A stretch of 64,000 nt of DNA. It comes from Sphingomonas sp. IC-56 (GTDB lineage: Bacteria; Pseudomonadota; Alphaproteobacteria; Sphingomonadales; Sphingomonadaceae). Where the stretch lies: NCBI RefSeq assembly GCF_021043375.1, contig NZ_JAJNDV010000006.1, forward strand, positions 221,516 through 285,515, in the 5' to 3' direction. This document shows positions 37,301 through 45,850 of the stretch, one piece after another. The translations under genes and the position numbers were made by a program. The notes below the pieces were generated by a model. That model searched no databases. It was not told the origin of the DNA and worked only from the letters and a program-made list of their open reading frames with translations. Every line of letters begins with the position of its first letter. The first letter of the stretch is position 1.

Positions 37301-37582
37301 GTTGGTCAGGCGCTGCCGCCACGGCGATAGCTGCGTGAGCTCGTACGACGCGGCCACGCCTCGCCGGCCGAGCTCCCGGTCTATGAAATCACGCGCGATC
37401 GTGCGCCGCTGTAGCCATAAGGCCGAAACGACAGCGACGATAAGCAGCAACAAGGCAAGCCACAGGCGTCCCCACGGGCGCCTGGCGCGTAACTCTGTCC
37501 CTGCTTCCGCCGATACGCCCAGCTTAGTTCCAATGCCCAAGTTCAAGCCTGATGGCTCCTCGCTGGGCTGCGGTTTGCGCAT
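34379..37582 (-). CDS. ydbH: YdbH-like AsmA-family inter-membrane lipid transport protein
   Basis: A very long AsmA-like protein with one N-terminal membrane helix (WLALLLLIVAVVSALWL) and a periplasmic beta-groove of about 1000 residues rich in Gly, Ala and hydrophobic strands. The C-terminal part has the YdbH/DUF3971-like core: DLAAAFGPVRGLATTLHFTD, VNDGMLRFQILGSQRVQVEG and NISAIGRFDGTLPMVFDAQG. Start is uncertain: the frame is open to 37678, with ATGs at 37678, 37651, 37648 and 37582, and none has a good ribosome site; I prefer 37582 for its plain N-terminus ahead of the helix. With ynbE and ydbL it makes the phospholipid bridge between the membranes (family knowledge). Confidence 0.88.
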   Translation of the reverse strand: MRKPQPSEEPSGLNLGIGTKLGVSAEAGTELRARRPWGRLWLALLLLIVAVVSALWLQRRTIARDFIDRELGRRGVAASYELTQLSPWRQRLTNVVIGDPASPDLTADWVEVRTALAPWRAQVLAVRAGQVRLRGRVVGGRVSVGALDRLMPPPSGKPFAPPALIVDVADAQVSLDTPAGAVRLAIAGKGMLNDGFKGVVHVSAPRLALAGCDLMRADGRLAVQIRKAQPSLQGPVAVAGVQCGQTGVRGAKVTVKARVSGALDQWRGNAAMQARAVTQPGLRFAAVDGEVSFQGVASATRGQIELRSGGFDVRGNRGKTAAISGAYGAGGSGLSFTGQAQVDSMALAPSLRNQVQRLGSQVNAGPLQPIMVALSGASAAAARRFDASGDLSLAYRAGAGALTMSGARVRGASGAQADFDGTARIGLAGSSTRLRAAGTLAVRGGGLPQATLRFVQERDQIRGTGAIAPYAAGGARLSVADLAFRLRGGSGTAIALAHVSGNTAQGQIEQLRLPLSATWAPGSLSVNTRCIDAAFRHLAVGGLVLGPHSMAVCPEGGAMVRLMQGRIGGGMRLQQPRLAGMLGENPLRFTAEQVRFDLGRQRLAIAGAALRLGADGGTRMDVAALSGALAGTPGGTFSGLAGQIGAVPLLVSAGAGDWRLGAGALTLAGALQIRDAADRARFHPLATNNAQVRVSADEVRASATLNTLRGGAKVAEVRIGHALNSGLGSAEIEVDGLRFAEQGLQPHDLTPLTYGVIAEVNGAVSGKGRIAWSRHGVTSSGTFGTDDIDLAAAFGPVRGLATTLHFTDLLNMRTAAEQVAKVAEVNPGVPVNDGMLRFQILGSQRVQVEGGRWPFAGGELVLEPTLLDFSQSRERRLTFQVVGADAALFLKEMEFDNISAIGRFDGTLPMVFDAQGGRIEGGVLEARAGGTIAYAGEVSRHDLGFWGNMAFQALRSLNYRSLSIGMNGPLAGDMVTDIRFAGVSQGKGTKSNFVIRRLARLPFVFNIRISAPFQQLLSSVQSWYDPSRLIERNLPALLEEQGRTAEAAAPPAIQPADSQTMRLKEQK

Positions 37583-37927
37583 TATCGTCGGCCACGTCAA
37601 AGCGGCAACTCCATCCTCCCTGAACCTACCAGTGCTTTGATCGCGCATCATACGGCTGGCCAACGCCTGGCGGGCCATGCTCGACTTCGCTCGTCAATGA
37701 TGTACAGCCCTGTGCCGGCGATCGAGGCGATCTCGACCGTTAGCGCTCCGCGCATGCTGCCGCACGCTGCGTCTCCTTGAGATGCCCTCTGAAGTCAGGT
37801 CTGATTACAGCGATAGCCGGATGCTCGAGGCTACATTCTCGGCACGTCTGGTTCTCCACCTCTGGACTAAAGCGTGCGCATAAGTAGATGTTTTCCGATG
37901 ATTACCCCTTGGAGCGGAAGATGATCA

Positions 37928-40900
37928 ATGCCCGCCGCAGCTGAAGCGCGCAGCTTCGTTGAAAGCCTGCTCAGGTTCGATGGGGAGCTCGGCGGCTTGG
38001 TGGCTCGGCACGACTGGGCGCAGACATCACTCGGCACGATCGAGGAGTGGCCCGAGAGCCTGAAAACCTCACTCGGCATTGTGCTTCTGTCCCCCGTTCC
38101 GATGGCCCTGCTCTGGGGCGAGACGGGGCTTATGCTCTACAACGACGGCTATTCGGTTATCGCTGGCGCTAAGCACCCCGCCCTACTTGGCTCCGATGTG
38201 CGTCAAGGATGGCCCGAGCTCGCCGAATTCAATGACAATGTCATGCGAGTGGTACTGGCCGGTGGACGCCTCGCCTATCGAGACGAGGCGCTGACGCTCC
38301 ATCGGCATGGCGTGCCTGAACAGGTCTTCATGAACCTCGACTATTCGCCGGTTCTTGGAGAAGACGGCAGGCCGGCGGGCGTGCTCGCGATCGTGGTGGA
38401 AACGACCGAGCATGTCGCTGCGAGACGCGAGGTGGAGGTCGAGCGAGATCGGGGCACGAAGATCCTGGAAAGCATCTCCGACGCCTTCTACGCAGTGGAT
38501 GACGATTGGCGGTTCACCTACATCAACCACAAGGCCGAGGAGAGTTGGGGCCGTGGCGCCAAGGACCTCCTTGGCAAGCACTGCTGGGCGGAGTTCCCGC
38601 AAGCGGTCGGCAGCGAGGCTTACGAGGCGCACCAGCTGGCCATGCGCGAACGCACGTCGGTCCGGCTGGAGACCGTTTCGCCCATCCTGGAACGCTGGAT
38701 CGGCATCGATATACACCCGACGACTGGCGGCGGGCTGTCGGTCTACTTCCGCGACATCGGCGACCAGAAGATCGCTGAGGAAGCTCGGCGCGCCAGCGAT
38801 GCACGACTAGCAGCGATCTTCGCCGGTGCAACCGTCGGGCTCTCCGAGGTCAGTCCGGGCGGACGGTTTCTGCGGGTGAACGATGAACTCTGCCGCATCC
38901 TTGGACGGGGGCCAGACGAATTGCTTGGCCTGAGTGTAGTCGATGTGACGCACCCTGAGTCCGTTCAGCCGAGCGTGGATGCTCTCTCCAAGGCATCGAG
39001 GGCCGGTCAGGCTGCAGCGCTGGATAAGCGTTACGTGCGGCCGGACGGGAGCGCCGTTTGGGCAAACAGTCGGGTCTCGCGTCTCAGTGATGACGATGGA
39101 CAATCCGGCAATCTCCTCGTCGTCACAGTCGACCTCACTGACCGGCTGGCCGCGGAAGAGCGCATGCGCGAAAGCGAAGCCCGCTACCGGCAGATTGTCG
39201 AAGGAGCCGAGGACTTCGCGATTGTCATGGTGGACGAGGACGGAACCATCACCAGCTGGAACACCGGTGCAACGCGCATCACCGACTTCCAGGAGGTGGA
39301 CATCATCGGGAAGTCGGGCGAGATCATCTTTACGCCCGAGGACCGCGCCGCGGGCGTGCCCGGTCAGGAGCTGAACCGCGCGAAGCTGGGCGGCCGCGCG
39401 CTGAACGAGCGCTGGCACCTGAGGAAGGACGGAAGTCGCTTCTGGGGCTCGGGTCTTACCATGCGGCTCGACCAGCCAGGCGGAGGCTATCTCAAGATCT
39501 TCCGCGATCGCACGGCCGAGCACGGGGCGGAGGCGAGCCTGCGGCAGGCCCAGCAGGCGCTGGCAGCTGAGGTGGAGGCGCTGGGACGCCTGCAGGAGGT
39601 CAGCACGCGACTGATCGGTGATGATGATCCGCAGTCAGTGTACGACGCAATCCTGACGGCTGCTACCGTGCTGATGGGCTCAGAATGCGCCAGCATTCAA
39701 CTGCTGAACTCGTCCGGCGACCTCGAGTTGCTGGCGCACCGAGGCTACGACCCGCGCTCGGCGGCCTACTGGCAGACGGTCCATGCCGCTTCTGAAAGCA
39801 CCTGCGGCATTGCACTGACCACGGGCGAGCGGGTGATCGTGCCCGACGTGGAGGACAGTGGCCTCCCGGCAAGCAGCGGGGACCTTCAGTCGTATCGCTG
39901 GACTGGCATGCGTGCGGTGCAGACGACGCCGCTTCTGTCTCGCTCGGGCAAGCCGCTCGGCATGCTGTCCACGCATTGGAAGCATCCGCACCAGCCTCCA
40001 GAACGCGACCTCAAACTCTTTGACGTGCTCGCCCGGCAGGCCGCCGACGCGATCGAGCGGACTACGGCGAAGGCCGAGTTACGCGAAAGCGAGGCACGGC
40101 AAGCCTTTCTGCTCTCGATTTCGGATGCGTTGCGCTCCCTCAGCACGCCGCCGGAGATCGCCGCTGCGGCTGCAGAGCGGCTCGGCGAACGATTTGGCCT
40201 GAGCCGGGTCTTCTATGCGGAGTTCTTCGGCAGCCTGATGAAGGTCGAGCGAGACTATACCAGAGGCGTAGAATCGCTCGCCGGCGAGCATGATCTGGAG
40301 GCGTTCGGACCGGGCCTGCTCAACGCCTACCACGAATGCCCGATTGTCAAGATCGATGACGTTCGCACCGACGCGCGATTGAACGAAGACGCACGATCAG
40401 GACTGCTTGCGAGACAAGTCGGCGCTTACCTGGATGTGGTGCTGTTCCAGGATGAGGATTGGGTAAGCCTGCTGGCCTTGCAAAGCGCGACACCGCGGAC
40501 ATGGACAACATCCGAAGAAGGCCTGTTTCGCGAAGTCGGCGAGCGCGTCAGGGGAGCAATGGAACGCGCGCGGGCCGAGGAAAGGCTACGCGAATTGAAT
40601 GAAACATTGGAACGGCGGGTAGCCGAGGCCTCTGCCGACCTGGACAGGGTGTGGCGCAATGCGAGCGACATGTTCGCCGTCATCGACGGCGAAGGCAACT
40701 TTCGACGCATCAACCCGGCTACGACCGCGATTCTGGGATGGACGGAGCCCGACATTCTGGGACGGAATTTGTTCAAGTTCGTCCACCCCGACGACGTAGC
40801 TTCGACGGAACACGCCCTCGAGCACGCCAGAGGCGGAGTGCTGCCTCCCTTCGAGAACCGGTTCCGCGCCAAGGATGGCGAGTTGCGATCGATCTCCTGG

Positions 40901-42124
40901 ACTGCTGCGCCTGAAGGTGCGCTCATCTACGCTTATGGTCGTGACGTGACCGCGGAGAAACAGCGTCAGGCCGATCTCGAAGCGGCGCAGGAAGCGCTAC
41001 GTCAGAGCCAGAAGATGGAGGCGATGGGACAGCTCACGGGCGGCGTGGCGCATGACTTCAACAATTTGCTTACTCCCATCGTCGGTTCGCTCGACATGCT
41101 TCAGCGCAAGGGCATAGGCAACGAGCGCGAGCAGCGACTGATCGCTGGCGCTGCCCAATCCGCTGACCGCGCCAAGACGCTCGTCCAGCGCCTGCTCGCC
41201 TTCGCCAGACGGCAGCCTCTGCAGCCAGTCGCCGTAGACATCGCCAAGCTCGTAAACGGGATGGGCGAGCTTGTCTCAAGCACGACTGGTCCGCAGATTG
41301 ATGTCGTGGTTCAAGCCGAGAGCGACCTGCCCCCGGCCAAAGCCGATCCGAACCAGCTAGAGATGGCGCTGCTGAACCTCGCGGTTAACGCGCGGGACGC
41401 CATGCAAGGCGGAGGTACCCTCCGAATCGCCGCAATCGCCGAGAAGGTCGGTCCAGGGCACCGTTCGGGATTGAAGCCTGCGACATACGTCAAGCTGTCG
41501 GTCGCCGACACTGGCAAAGGTATGGACGAGGCAACCATCGCGCGGGCGATTGAGCCGTTTTTTTCGACCAAGGGTATTGGCAAGGGGACTGGGCTTGGCC
41601 TGTCGATGGTGCATGGCCTCGCCTCGCAGCTCGGTGGCGCCTTGAGTATCCAGAGCCAGCCCGGACTCGGAACCAACGTCGAGCTTTGGCTTCCGCAGAG
41701 CGCAACCGCCGCGAAGGATGCGGATCAGGTAGACGACGTCAGCCTGACAGCGGCAGCACGGGGCGTGGCGCTGCTGGTGGACGACGAAGAACTGGTGCGG
41801 ATGAGCACTGCAGACATGCTTTCGGACTTGGGGTACGTGGTCATTGAGGCAGCGTCCGGCGAAGACGCAATGCGGATAATCGAACAGGGCGAGCGCCTTG
41901 ACCTTCTCCTGACCGATCACCTGATGCCAGGCATCACCGGAACTGATCTTGCACGGATTACGCGCTCGATCAGGCCTGAACTGCCGGTTCTCCTCGTATC
42001 TGGATACGCAGAGACCGAAGGCGTCGATCCTGATCTCCCGCGCCTGACCAAGCCGTTCCGCAAAGATGAGCTCGCGTCGAGCTTGGCTCAGCTGGCAAAC
42101 GTTTCCGAGCAATTCTTCAAATAG
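37928..42124 (+). CDS. PAS/GAF hybrid histidine kinase with C-terminal receiver
   Basis: A 1398-aa predicted soluble sensor kinase; no membrane helix is seen. Order: N-terminal PAS-like domain (20-150, PVPMALLWGETGLMLYNDGY), three more PAS domains (about 175-285, 290-410, 418-530), two GAF domains (about 555-715 and 725-890), a fifth PAS (905-1025), HisKA (His1042 in GGVAHDFNNLLTPIV), HATPase (ADTGKGMDEATIARAIEPFF, GKGTGLGLSMVHGL) and a receiver with phospho-acceptor Asp1330 (LLLTDHLMPGITG). The start follows GGAGCGGAAG. The receiver is fused, so the output partner is unknown. A frameshifted relative lies in the island at 49288-53396. Confidence 0.93.
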   Translation: MPAAAEARSFVESLLRFDGELGGLVARHDWAQTSLGTIEEWPESLKTSLGIVLLSPVPMALLWGETGLMLYNDGYSVIAGAKHPALLGSDVRQGWPELAEFNDNVMRVVLAGGRLAYRDEALTLHRHGVPEQVFMNLDYSPVLGEDGRPAGVLAIVVETTEHVAARREVEVERDRGTKILESISDAFYAVDDDWRFTYINHKAEESWGRGAKDLLGKHCWAEFPQAVGSEAYEAHQLAMRERTSVRLETVSPILERWIGIDIHPTTGGGLSVYFRDIGDQKIAEEARRASDARLAAIFAGATVGLSEVSPGGRFLRVNDELCRILGRGPDELLGLSVVDVTHPESVQPSVDALSKASRAGQAAALDKRYVRPDGSAVWANSRVSRLSDDDGQSGNLLVVTVDLTDRLAAEERMRESEARYRQIVEGAEDFAIVMVDEDGTITSWNTGATRITDFQEVDIIGKSGEIIFTPEDRAAGVPGQELNRAKLGGRALNERWHLRKDGSRFWGSGLTMRLDQPGGGYLKIFRDRTAEHGAEASLRQAQQALAAEVEALGRLQEVSTRLIGDDDPQSVYDAILTAATVLMGSECASIQLLNSSGDLELLAHRGYDPRSAAYWQTVHAASESTCGIALTTGERVIVPDVEDSGLPASSGDLQSYRWTGMRAVQTTPLLSRSGKPLGMLSTHWKHPHQPPERDLKLFDVLARQAADAIERTTAKAELRESEARQAFLLSISDALRSLSTPPEIAAAAAERLGERFGLSRVFYAEFFGSLMKVERDYTRGVESLAGEHDLEAFGPGLLNAYHECPIVKIDDVRTDARLNEDARSGLLARQVGAYLDVVLFQDEDWVSLLALQSATPRTWTTSEEGLFREVGERVRGAMERARAEERLRELNETLERRVAEASADLDRVWRNASDMFAVIDGEGNFRRINPATTAILGWTEPDILGRNLFKFVHPDDVASTEHALEHARGGVLPPFENRFRAKDGELRSISWTAAPEGALIYAYGRDVTAEKQRQADLEAAQEALRQSQKMEAMGQLTGGVAHDFNNLLTPIVGSLDMLQRKGIGNEREQRLIAGAAQSADRAKTLVQRLLAFARRQPLQPVAVDIAKLVNGMGELVSSTTGPQIDVVVQAESDLPPAKADPNQLEMALLNLAVNARDAMQGGGTLRIAAIAEKVGPGHRSGLKPATYVKLSVADTGKGMDEATIARAIEPFFSTKGIGKGTGLGLSMVHGLASQLGGALSIQSQPGLGTNVELWLPQSATAAKDADQVDDVSLTAAARGVALLVDDEELVRMSTADMLSDLGYVVIEAASGEDAMRIIEQGERLDLLLTDHLMPGITGTDLARITRSIRPELPVLLVSGYAETEGVDPDLPRLTKPFRKDELASSLAQLANVSEQFFK

Positions 42125-42490
42125 GGCGGCGTCAGCACGACAGGGTCTGTCACTGCCCCGCAGACGAGGAGGTCATCGCATCAATCTCGAACCGTCAAGC
42201 CGTTGCCGCGAGATCCTCATCTAAACGGCTGTTGATTTCGGCAAGTAGGGCATAGCGTGATCAATCGGCGCGGGAGTCGGTTTGGTCTTTGATCTTCCTC
42301 CGCTACCGGTTCCAAGCATCTCCGCACTCGGCCTCAACGCGGAGCCTATCTCGTGGCTCCCGAGGCAATAAGCAGCGCAGATAACCCAGCGGGCGTAGCG
42401 CCGAGTTCGTTCAGCCAAGCTGGAGACGAGAGGAGCACCCTTTTTCGCTGCGTACCCCGCGCCCCTTCAGCCGTTTACTATAATTAGAAA
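42125..42490. other. Intergenic region before the nonulosonate cassette
   Basis: 366 bp between the kinase stop and the next start. I see no supportable gene. The only clear feature is a TATAAT box at 42479-42484 directly before the next ATG. Base composition is slightly lower in G+C than the genes around it. Confidence 0.5.
42479..42484 (+). promoter_or_regulatory. Consensus -10 box positioned for a leaderless transcript
   Basis: A perfect TATAAT whose last base is seven positions before the A of the ATG at 42491, so a standard start site would fall on the initiation codon itself. No ribosome site is seen directly upstream of the ATG and no good -35 box is seen. Leaderless initiation is therefore possible (inference). 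Confidence 0.45.
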
Positions 42491-43672
42491 ATGGCGCGAG
42501 TTCTCTTCTACCTACCCGTCGTAACCCCTTGGTGGTTCGACCACATGATCTCTCCGTTGATTGGGGCTCTCGCCACCGAGACAGAGGTTCACGTCGTTGT
42601 ACCGCCGCTCTGGCGGAATACGGGTGTCGGTCCGGCGCAGGTGGAGGGGTGCAGCTCCATTCACGGTGTCGAATGGCATATCGTCAATGATCCTGACCAC
42701 CGCTCGTTGAGGACGTATCCGGCGGACTCGGACGGCGTGGTCGAGTTCGTCCAGAAAATCGCGCCCGACTATGTCTTCTGCAGAAGCGCGGATATTGCGA
42801 CGCCGTCCAGATTTCCGGGTAAGATTGTCCACCTGCTGGAATCAGGCGCTTCTCCGTTCGCCTTACCGCTCGATGGAATGATACTGCAGCGGGACTTCTG
42901 GCACCACGGCGCTATGCCCGTGTTGAGCGACGAGGATCGTGAAAGCCTAGACGCAGCTTTCGCCACGACATGGGAGCGAATGCAGAACAGGTTGGAAAAC
43001 GAGCCGCCCTTTTGCCTGCCGCGCGACCAGGTGCTGAAGCAGATGGGGCTGCCCGAAGGCCGCAAGATCATCGCCCTGCCGCTGGAATATGAGCACGAGG
43101 AGGCATTCACCGGCTTCCACAATCGCTTCGCGCGCAACCTGGATCTTATCGACCATGTGGCCGAGGCAATCGACGACGAGTTCGTGCTGGCGATCGCCGA
43201 TCACCCGCTAAACTACAAGCATGTCGACAATCGCCTGGTCCACTCTGCAATAAGGGCGCTCGGATCGAGGGCACAGTTGGTCCCGAACGCCGGGGCGCGG
43301 TATCTGCCTACAACCTTGCTTATCAAGAACTGCGATGGTCTGGTCGTCCAGAACACCAAGGCGCTTTACGCGGGCGCGTTCTTCGGGAAGCCAACGCTTC
43401 GCCTGTCCCATCGTCCCACTGCCGATTGGATCGGCGTGCACGGGGAGATCACGCCGTTTCTAAGCGACGTCAGGGCAGGCCGAGCCGGAGCTTCCGTCAA
43501 CCAAGCGCGCACCTGGTTCGCATTTCACGTCATGCACGAAGTTATCGCTCCTGCGAAAATTGAGGCTGCGGAAATCCTCGACCGCGTCGAGCGGCCATTC
43601 TCGCGTGACCGGCTTCAGAGCGGGCTCGAACGGTTCGAAGCGTATCAAAGCGAAGTGGACTGGGCCGCGTGA
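42491..43672 (+). CDS. Predicted GT-B glycosyltransferase / capsule-synthase-like protein
   Basis: 393 aa, cytosolic. The N-terminus MARVLFYLPVVTPWWFDHMI is the first strand and loop of a GT-B Rossmann fold. The C-terminal half holds NCDGLVVQNTKALYAGAFFG followed by KPTLRLSHRPTAD, resembling the N-S/T-x-x-x-A-x-x-x-G-K-P pattern of capsule polysaccharide/Kdo-type transferases that use CMP-sugars. Its stop overlaps the phosphatase GTG start (GTGA). As first gene of a cassette with NeuB-like and NeuA-like genes it is the best candidate to use the CMP-nonulosonate. Family assignment is by pattern only; it could be a capsule-export-linked enzyme. Confidence 0.6.
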   Translation: MARVLFYLPVVTPWWFDHMISPLIGALATETEVHVVVPPLWRNTGVGPAQVEGCSSIHGVEWHIVNDPDHRSLRTYPADSDGVVEFVQKIAPDYVFCRSADIATPSRFPGKIVHLLESGASPFALPLDGMILQRDFWHHGAMPVLSDEDRESLDAAFATTWERMQNRLENEPPFCLPRDQVLKQMGLPEGRKIIALPLEYEHEEAFTGFHNRFARNLDLIDHVAEAIDDEFVLAIADHPLNYKHVDNRLVHSAIRALGSRAQLVPNAGARYLPTTLLIKNCDGLVVQNTKALYAGAFFGKPTLRLSHRPTADWIGVHGEITPFLSDVRAGRAGASVNQARTWFAFHVMHEVIAPAKIEAAEILDRVERPFSRDRLQSGLERFEAYQSEVDWAA

Positions 43673-44400
43673 CCAACTCGGTCGGTCCATTGCTCTGCGG
43701 GGTTCGGAGCGTCGTCCTTGAAGCTCTGCCCTCACTTTTCGAACGCCGCTACGACGTAAGGTGGAAGCCGGACGGCAGCCCAGTCACCGAGGCGGACATC
43801 TTCCTTGAGGCGCGACTGACCGACTGGCTCGGCGAACGCCTGCCTGGGCTGCAGCTCATCGGCGAAGAGAGCTTCTGCGAGGGTGTGGAACCGCGATCGC
43901 GCGACGGCTGGATAGCCGTGCTGGACCCGATCGATGGCACGGAAAATTTTTGTTCCGGACTGAAGGAGTGGGGCGTCGCGCTAAGCCTGTGGCGTGGCGC
44001 GGAGCATGCCGGCAGCCTGTTGATGCTCCCCGAACTAGGCGACTGGATGGCGACCGGCGAGCCGATTCAGCGGGTGCGCTCCCGCATCACCGGCTATTCA
44101 TCCTCAATCCATCCCGCCATCGTCTCGGGGATTTCTGAAGGTGGCGAAGCCCGCATCTTCGGCTGTGCCGTCTATAATATGTTTAACGTCACGCGTGGTG
44201 CGCTTGCCCGGTTCGTAAACCCAAAGGGCGCCCGCTCGTGGGACCTTCTCGCGGGGCTAATGCTGGCTCGCGAAAACGACTGCGAGATTCTGATCGATGG
44301 ACACTCATATGATGGAGCATTTCTCGAGCCGGATCGGCGGTATCGCGTCGACATACGGCACCGATACGATCTTCATCCTGGGCAAGGGTCCTTCGGCTGA
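43669..44400 (+). CDS. Inositol-monophosphatase-family sugar phosphatase
   Basis: Mg-dependent phosphatase of the IMPase/FIG superfamily. Motifs in order: SPVTEADIFLEARL, GEESF (motif 1 Glu pair), LDPIDGTENFCSGLKEWGVA (the D-P-I-D-G-T metal site) and the C-terminal WDLLAGLMLA. 243 aa, close to family size. It starts at a GTG overlapping the previous stop. Its last ~100 bp also encode, in another frame, the start of the NeuB fusion. In this cassette it may dephosphorylate a sugar-phosphate intermediate such as a nonulosonate 9-phosphate or its precursor (inference); CysQ-like activity is the alternative. Confidence 0.85.
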   Translation: MTNSVGPLLCGVRSVVLEALPSLFERRYDVRWKPDGSPVTEADIFLEARLTDWLGERLPGLQLIGEESFCEGVEPRSRDGWIAVLDPIDGTENFCSGLKEWGVALSLWRGAEHAGSLLMLPELGDWMATGEPIQRVRSRITGYSSSIHPAIVSGISEGGEARIFGCAVYNMFNVTRGALARFVNPKGARSWDLLAGLMLARENDCEILIDGHSYDGAFLEPDRRYRVDIRHRYDLHPGQGSFG

Positions 44401-45841
44401 CGCGGTCTCGCCCGACGCTTTTGTTGGGTCGCTGGTCATCGGCGTGAACGACGCGGAGCGGATTGCGCCGGTCGATATCACGCTGTTCCATGCAGATTGG
44501 GTGAAACAGGCGGTGGTGGCCAATGGTCTGCGATCGCGGCTCTACGTTACTTCGACGGATTTCACTTCCCCTGACCGCGAGACGCTGCGCGCGCCGTTCG
44601 TGCCGCTCCAGAACGATAATAATGACATGCTAATGCAGCGATTCCTTTCGGACAGCTTTGCAATCGAGGAGGTTCTCTTTCTCTCGGCGCTCAACGTCGC
44701 CCGCCAGGTGGCGCGCGCGCGCGGTCGTCGCCAGACGGTCTACATGGTTGGTTTCGATTTCCGGCCAGATGCCGGCGTGTCGGAGGCGATCAACCACGAT
44801 TATGCGCCTAGTAACAGCGCCGATCGGTTCTTCCGTATCAGCATGCAGGAATTCTTCTTCCTCAACTGCCTGTACATGCTGAAGGATTCCGATCTGGATG
44901 TTGTTCATGTGGGCGACCGATCCTTTTCGCAACTGTCGGCCGAGGGCCTGAACCGCCGCTTTCATGTTTCACACGGGGAAACGTCGCGCCGTTTTTGCGC
45001 CGGCGTTCAGGTCACGGCGGAGCTTACGACCAATCATTTCGGCGACCGTAACCGGCTGGAGCGCATGATCCGGGCCGCGTGGGCGGCAGGTGCCGACCAC
45101 ATCAAGCTGCAAAAGCGTGATGTTCAAAGCTTTTACACTGCCGAACAGCTCGCTTCACCCTATGTCTCTCCTTTCGGAAAAACCTTTGGCGATTATCGCC
45201 GCCAGCTTGAACTTGATCGGGACGATTTCGCTTTTGTAGACGCTCTGTGCCAGGAACTCGGAATACACTGGTTCGCGTCGGTGCTCGATCAGCCCTCGTT
45301 CGAGTTCATGCTGCAGTTCGATCCTGCAATGGTAAAGCTGCCCAGCACTATCTCGGAGCACCGGGACTATCTGAGCTACGTCGCGCGGAACTATCGGGGT
45401 TCGGTTGTGCTCTCGACCGGAATGACCGGCTTGGAGTATGAAAAGTGGCTGCTTGGCAGCTTCGTAAACTGCCGGGAACTGTACCTGCTGCAGTGTAACT
45501 CCGCCTATCCGACGCCCAAGGCGGACTGCAACGTCGCCGTTGTGCGGCACTATCATGGGCTATCGCAGGCCGACCACCGGATCGTCCCGGGCTACTCCAG
45601 CCACGACTTCGGTTGGCTAGCCTCAGCACTGGCCGTCGCAGCAGGCGCGCGAATGGTCGAGAAGCACGTCAAGCTGGGCAATAGCGATTGGGCGCATTTC
45701 GACGCGGTGGCAGTCGATCTGACTACCTCGGACTTCCGCGACTATGTTGCAATGATCCGGGAGGCCGAGGAGTTGGTCGGCTCTGGGAACAAAGTGATCA
45801 ATCCGAGCGAGCACCACAAATATCTTCGCGCGGCGGCGTAG
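44297..45841 (+). CDS. Fusion: sialyltransferase/DUF115-like domain + NeuB-type nonulosonate synthase
   Basis: 514 aa. Residues about 20-215 look like a Rossmann-type DUF115/Cst-like glycan domain: TIFILGKGPSADAV, VIGVNDAERI, FHADWVK, VARQVARARGRRQTVYMVGF and DLDVVHVGDRSFSQLS. Residues about 225-514 are a NeuB TIM barrel that condenses PEP with an amino sugar: VTAELTTNHFGDRNRLERM, GADHIKLQKRD, VKLPSTISEH, VVLSTGMTGLE, LLQCNSAYPTPKADCN, GYSSHDFGWLASALAVAAGA and VEKHVKLGNSDWAHFDAVA. It stops at NPSEHHKYLRAAA, just where the usual SAF (antifreeze-like) domain would begin, so SAF is missing. ATGs at 44297, 44309 or 44312 all lie inside the phosphatase gene; the GKGPS motif needs one of them. Confidence 0.82.
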   Translation: MDTHMMEHFSSRIGGIASTYGTDTIFILGKGPSADAVSPDAFVGSLVIGVNDAERIAPVDITLFHADWVKQAVVANGLRSRLYVTSTDFTSPDRETLRAPFVPLQNDNNDMLMQRFLSDSFAIEEVLFLSALNVARQVARARGRRQTVYMVGFDFRPDAGVSEAINHDYAPSNSADRFFRISMQEFFFLNCLYMLKDSDLDVVHVGDRSFSQLSAEGLNRRFHVSHGETSRRFCAGVQVTAELTTNHFGDRNRLERMIRAAWAAGADHIKLQKRDVQSFYTAEQLASPYVSPFGKTFGDYRRQLELDRDDFAFVDALCQELGIHWFASVLDQPSFEFMLQFDPAMVKLPSTISEHRDYLSYVARNYRGSVVLSTGMTGLEYEKWLLGSFVNCRELYLLQCNSAYPTPKADCNVAVVRHYHGLSQADHRIVPGYSSHDFGWLASALAVAAGARMVEKHVKLGNSDWAHFDAVAVDLTTSDFRDYVAMIREAEELVGSGNKVINPSEHHKYLRAAA

Positions 45842-45850
45842 GTTTCGAAG

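Noticed and set aside
42221..42418. 65-aa minus-strand frame in the gap before the nonulosonate cassette
   Set aside because: No start signal and no recognisable pattern.
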